Shown piece by piece: positions 61,634-64,000 of a DNA stretch of 64,000 nt (its first letter is position 1; each line of letters begins with the position of its first letter). A model generated the notes under the pieces. The model saw only the letters and a list, made by a program, of their open reading frames with translations. It was not told the DNA's origin and did not search any database. Source of the DNA: Tianweitania sp. UT-5YL-CI-8 (lineage in GTDB: Bacteria; Pseudomonadota; Alphaproteobacteria; Rhizobiales; Rhizobiaceae); the NCBI RefSeq assembly GCF_030010215.1, contig NZ_JASCRR010000003.1, forward strand, positions 1 to 64,000, given 5' to 3'. The translations under genes were made by a program, and so were the position numbers.

Positions 61634-62344
61634 ATGTTTGAAGTCGGTTGGAGCGAGATGCTGGTGATCGCGGTCGTGATGATCGTGATCGTTGGCCCGA
61701 AGGATTTGCCTAAAATGCTACGGACAATCGGCCGCATGACCTCGAAGATGAGGTCGATGGCGGGCGATTTCCAGCGGCAGTTTAACGACGCCCTGAAGGA
61801 GGCCGAGCTTGACGACGTAAAGAAGTCGGTCGACGCCCTCAAGGACTTGAACCCGGCAAGCCAAATCCGCAAGCATATCAATCCCTTCGAGAATGCGGCG
61901 AACGAGCTCCGCTCGGGACTCGATAGCCTGAAGACGAAGCCGCCTGCACAGGTAGCATCTCCCGTGACGCACGCAGCCGAGCCGTTGAAGAATGGCGCGA
62001 CGGGTTCGCTCGATGCAGCAGTTCCTGTTCCTGACAGTGCGGCGGGTGCTCCCGCAGCTACGCCGGTTGCGTCGGAGGCGGCTTCACCTGCCGCCCATGT
62101 CGCCCAACCGTTGAAGGCCGGGGCGGTTGCGCTGCCGGATGGGAACGCGCCAAAGGCCAAGTCAGCCAAGGCACTCAAGACTGCAAAGGTGGCTGCAAAG
62201 CCCGCAGCGCCCAAGAAGGTGCTAGCTGCGACTCAAGCCCCTGTGCGGGTGAAAAAAGAAGCGTCGCCAAAGCCCGCCAAAATCGTCGAGAAACCGGTTG
62301 GTGAAGCCTCCGCCGCCGAGACTAAAGCAGGGAAAGCATCGTGA
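61634..62344 (+). CDS. tatB: Sec-independent translocase subunit TatB
   Basis: A 236-residue TatB, the substrate-receiving partner of TatC. The N-terminus (MFEVGWSEMLVIAVVMIVIV) and GPKDLPKMLRTIGRMTSK hinge are canonical. The amphipathic helix is followed by a 140-residue Ala, Pro and Lys-rich tail (for example KPAAPKKVLAATQAPVRV), longer than in E. coli and typical of Rhizobiales. The stop overlaps the tatC start by 4 bp. Confidence 0.95.
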   Translation: MFEVGWSEMLVIAVVMIVIVGPKDLPKMLRTIGRMTSKMRSMAGDFQRQFNDALKEAELDDVKKSVDALKDLNPASQIRKHINPFENAANELRSGLDSLKTKPPAQVASPVTHAAEPLKNGATGSLDAAVPVPDSAAGAPAATPVASEAASPAAHVAQPLKAGAVALPDGNAPKAKSAKALKTAKVAAKPAAPKKVLAATQAPVRVKKEASPKPAKIVEKPVGEASAAETKAGKAS

Positions 62345-63219
62345 GTGTCGACGACGACGAGATCGAGAAGTCTTCCGCGCCGCTCATGGAGCATCTGATC
62401 GAGCTGCGCACCCGGCTGATGTGGTCGATCGGGGGGTTCTTCGTTGCGTTCTTGGTCTGCTTCTTCTTCGCCAAACAACTGTTCAACCTGCTGGTCATCC
62501 CATTCAAATGGGCGACCGCCTGGGCGGGACTCGATACCACGCATGTCGAACTGATTTACACCGCGCCGCAGGAATTCTTCTTCACCCAGATCAAGCTCGC
62601 CATGTTCGGCGGCATGGTTGTCGCGTTCCCGGTGATCGCCACGCAAATCTACAAGTTCATCGCCCCCGGTCTCTACAAGAACGAGCGCTCGGCCTTCCTG
62701 CCGTTTCTGATCGCGTCGCCGATCCTGTTCCTGCTCGGCGCGTCGCTGGTTTATTTCTTCTTCACTCCGATGGTGATGTGGTTCTTCCTCGCCATGCAGC
62801 AGACTGGCCCCGAGGCCGATGTGCAGATTTCATTGCTGCCGAAAGTTTCGGAATATCTCAGCCTGATCATGACGCTGATTTTTTCCTTCGGCCTGGTGTT
62901 CCAGTTGCCGGTCGTGACCACGCTTCTGGCGCGCGTCGGCATCGTGTCGGCGCAGCAACTGGCGGACAAGCGCAAATGGGCTATCGTCATTGCCTTCGTG
63001 GCGGCGGCGGTGCTGACGCCGCCCGATCCGATCAGCCAGATCGGCCTTGCCCTTCCCACGATCCTTCTTTACGAGATTTCCATCTGGACCGCCCGGATGA
63101 TCGAAAAGAAGCGGGATGAGGAACGTCTGGCCAAAGAGGCCGCCCAAACCTCCCAAACGGCAGAAGCCAGTGAAACCTCCGGTACCGCCGAAGGCGCTGA
63201 CACCAAGACTGCCGGCTGA
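62341..63219 (+). CDS. tatC: Sec-independent translocase subunit TatC
   Basis: A 292-residue TatC, the signal-peptide receptor of the Tat pathway, with six hydrophobic segments. Conserved parts: MEHLIELRTRLMWSIGGFFV, TAPQEFFFTQIKLAMFGG, FIAPGLYKNERSAFLPF and FGLVFQLPVV. The GTG start (VSVDDDEIEKS) overlaps the tatB stop. A 35-residue charged C-terminal tail (with KKRDEERLAKEAAQTSQ) is poorly conserved. Third gene of the operon; serS follows after about 55 bp. Confidence 0.95.
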   Translation: MSVDDDEIEKSSAPLMEHLIELRTRLMWSIGGFFVAFLVCFFFAKQLFNLLVIPFKWATAWAGLDTTHVELIYTAPQEFFFTQIKLAMFGGMVVAFPVIATQIYKFIAPGLYKNERSAFLPFLIASPILFLLGASLVYFFFTPMVMWFFLAMQQTGPEADVQISLLPKVSEYLSLIMTLIFSFGLVFQLPVVTTLLARVGIVSAQQLADKRKWAIVIAFVAAAVLTPPDPISQIGLALPTILLYEISIWTARMIEKKRDEERLAKEAAQTSQTAEASETSGTAEGADTKTAG

Positions 63220-63273
63220 TTTTCAGCTCCTCCATCGCGGTCCGTAACACCCAACCGCGACCGGAACTCGACA

Positions 63274-64000
63274 ATGCTGGACATAAAATGGATTCGTGAG
63301 AACCCGCAGGCGCTTATCGATGCGCTCAACAAGCGCGGACATTCGGCCGAATCCGCGCAGTCCACAGTCGAAGACGTCATTGCCCGCGATGAAGCGCGTC
63401 GGGAGCATGTTTCCAGGCTCCAGGAGGCGCAGGAGCGCCGCAACGCCGCCTCCAAGGAGATCGGCAAGGCGCTCGGCGCCAAGGATTCCGCACTCGCCGA
63501 AAAGCTGAAGGCTGAGATCGGCGAGATCAAGGGCTTCATCCAGAACGGCGAGGCGCAGGAACGGACGCTGGACAAGGCGCTCCTCGATGCGCTTGCGGTT
63601 CTGCCGAACGTGCCGTTTGACGATGTGCCGGTTGGGGCCGACGAAAAAGATAACGTCGAGATTCGCAAGGTCGGCAAGGTCAAGCCGGGCCCCAACTGGG
63701 TCAAGGAGCATTATGAGATCGGCGAAGCGCTCGGCCTGATCGATTTCGAGCGTGCTGCGAAGCTGTCCGGCTCGCGCTTTACGGTTTTGAAGGGCCAGAT
63801 AGCCCGGCTGGAACGCGCCATCGGCCAGTTCATGCTTGACCTGCACACGACCGAACATGGCTACACCGAAGTTCAGCCGCCGCTTCTGGTGCGGGATGAG
63901 GTACTGTTCGGCACAAACCAGTTACCCAAGTTCGAGGAAGACCTGTTCTTCGTGCCACATGGCGAAGCCAGGCTGGGTCTCATTCCCACTGCCGAGGTGC
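63274..64000 (+). CDS. serS: Seryl-tRNA synthetase, N-terminal part (runs off the window)
   Basis: The ATG at 63274 opens [20 protein letters not shown], then the long antiparallel coiled coil that binds the tRNA-Ser extra arm ([20 protein letters not shown] ... [16 protein letters not shown]) and the start of the class II catalytic domain ([20 protein letters not shown], and [15 protein letters not shown]). It stays open to the window end. tatABC-serS is a usual gene order in Rhizobiales. Confidence 0.96.
   Translation, partial: MLDIKWIRENPQALIDALNKRGHSAESAQSTVEDVIARDEARREHVSRLQEAQERRNAASKEIGKALGAKDSALAEKLKAEIGEIKGFIQNGEAQERTLDKALLDALAVLPNVPFDDVPVGADEKDNVEIRKVGKVKPGPNWVKEHYEIGEALGLIDFERAAKLSGSRFTVLKGQIARLERAIGQFMLDLHTTEHGYTEVQPPLLVRDEVLFGTNQLPKFEEDLFFVPHGEARLGLIPTAEV

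Noticed and set aside
1-64000. CRISPR array, rRNA operon, plasmid or phage replication origin
   Set aside because: No spaced 25-40 bp repeat array, rRNA-like sequence, iteron cluster with a rep gene or phage structural genes were seen; the short repeats found are IS-type.

Overview
The window reads as a chromosome segment from a Hyphomicrobiales (Rhizobiales) alphaproteobacterium, most likely a Mesorhizobium, Aminobacter or other Phyllobacteriaceae relative. The evidence is the high-GC coding, an ExoR-type Sel1-repeat regulator, a PopZ-type polar protein, and the housekeeping run pcm-tolC-popZ-valS ... exoR-xthA-erpA-dgt-argS-SPOR-nagZ-scpAB-ABC-tatABC-serS, an order I recall from Mesorhizobium-type genomes. 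The genus is inference.

Positions 1 to about 40.2 kb look like an accessory island. The left edge holds an IS21-family end (istA runs off the window) abutting a decayed IS5-family transposase. The right edge holds an ISAzo13-family remnant and the C-terminal half of a large serine recombinase that runs into the 3' end of tRNA-Asn. In between lies a Wzx/Wzy-type exopolysaccharide locus: an initiating sugar-phosphate transferase, four glycosyltransferases (two GT2, one GT26/WecG, one GT4), a Wzx-like flippase, a Wzy-like polymerase, three acyltransferase-3 membrane proteins (one fused to an SGNH domain), a GMC oxidoreductase and SDR pair, and a leftward export operon (Wza-like, Wzc/Wzz-like, CpsD-like with a broken Walker A, ExeA-type AAA ATPase, GT2).

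Inside that locus sits a compact hybrid NRPS/PKS line: a Sfp/EntD-type phosphopantetheinyl transferase, an NRPS with the order formyltransferase, half condensation domain, adenylation domain with a luciferase-like monooxygenase inserted between A4 and A5, then carrier; and divergently a 2144-residue PKS ordered KS-AT-KR-DH-ACP-TE. The adenylation code read by eye resembles that of glycine. The simplest reading is a small formylated, oxidised amino-acyl ketide, either secreted or used to decorate the polysaccharide. This is the most unusual content of the window.

Regulation in the island: two intact LuxR-HTH proteins with receiver-like N-termini (the one at 29.8-30.6 kb lacks the phospho-acceptor Asp), and a dead AHL quorum-sensing pair (luxR and luxI pseudogenes with nonsense codons and frameshifts) at 28.5-29.7 kb. 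Further IS debris lies near 26.0, 30.9 and 32.2-33.1 kb.

From tRNA-Asn (40.2 kb) rightwards the genes are core: tRNA-Cys, isoaspartate methyltransferase, TolC, PopZ-like, ValRS, a FadL-type porin, ExoR, ExoIII, an IscA/ErpA-type protein, dGTPase, ArgRS, a long acidic SPOR protein, NagZ, ScpA/ScpB, an orphan ABC ATPase, TatABC and the start of SerRS. Clear intrinsic terminators follow tolC, popZ, the porin and the SPOR gene.
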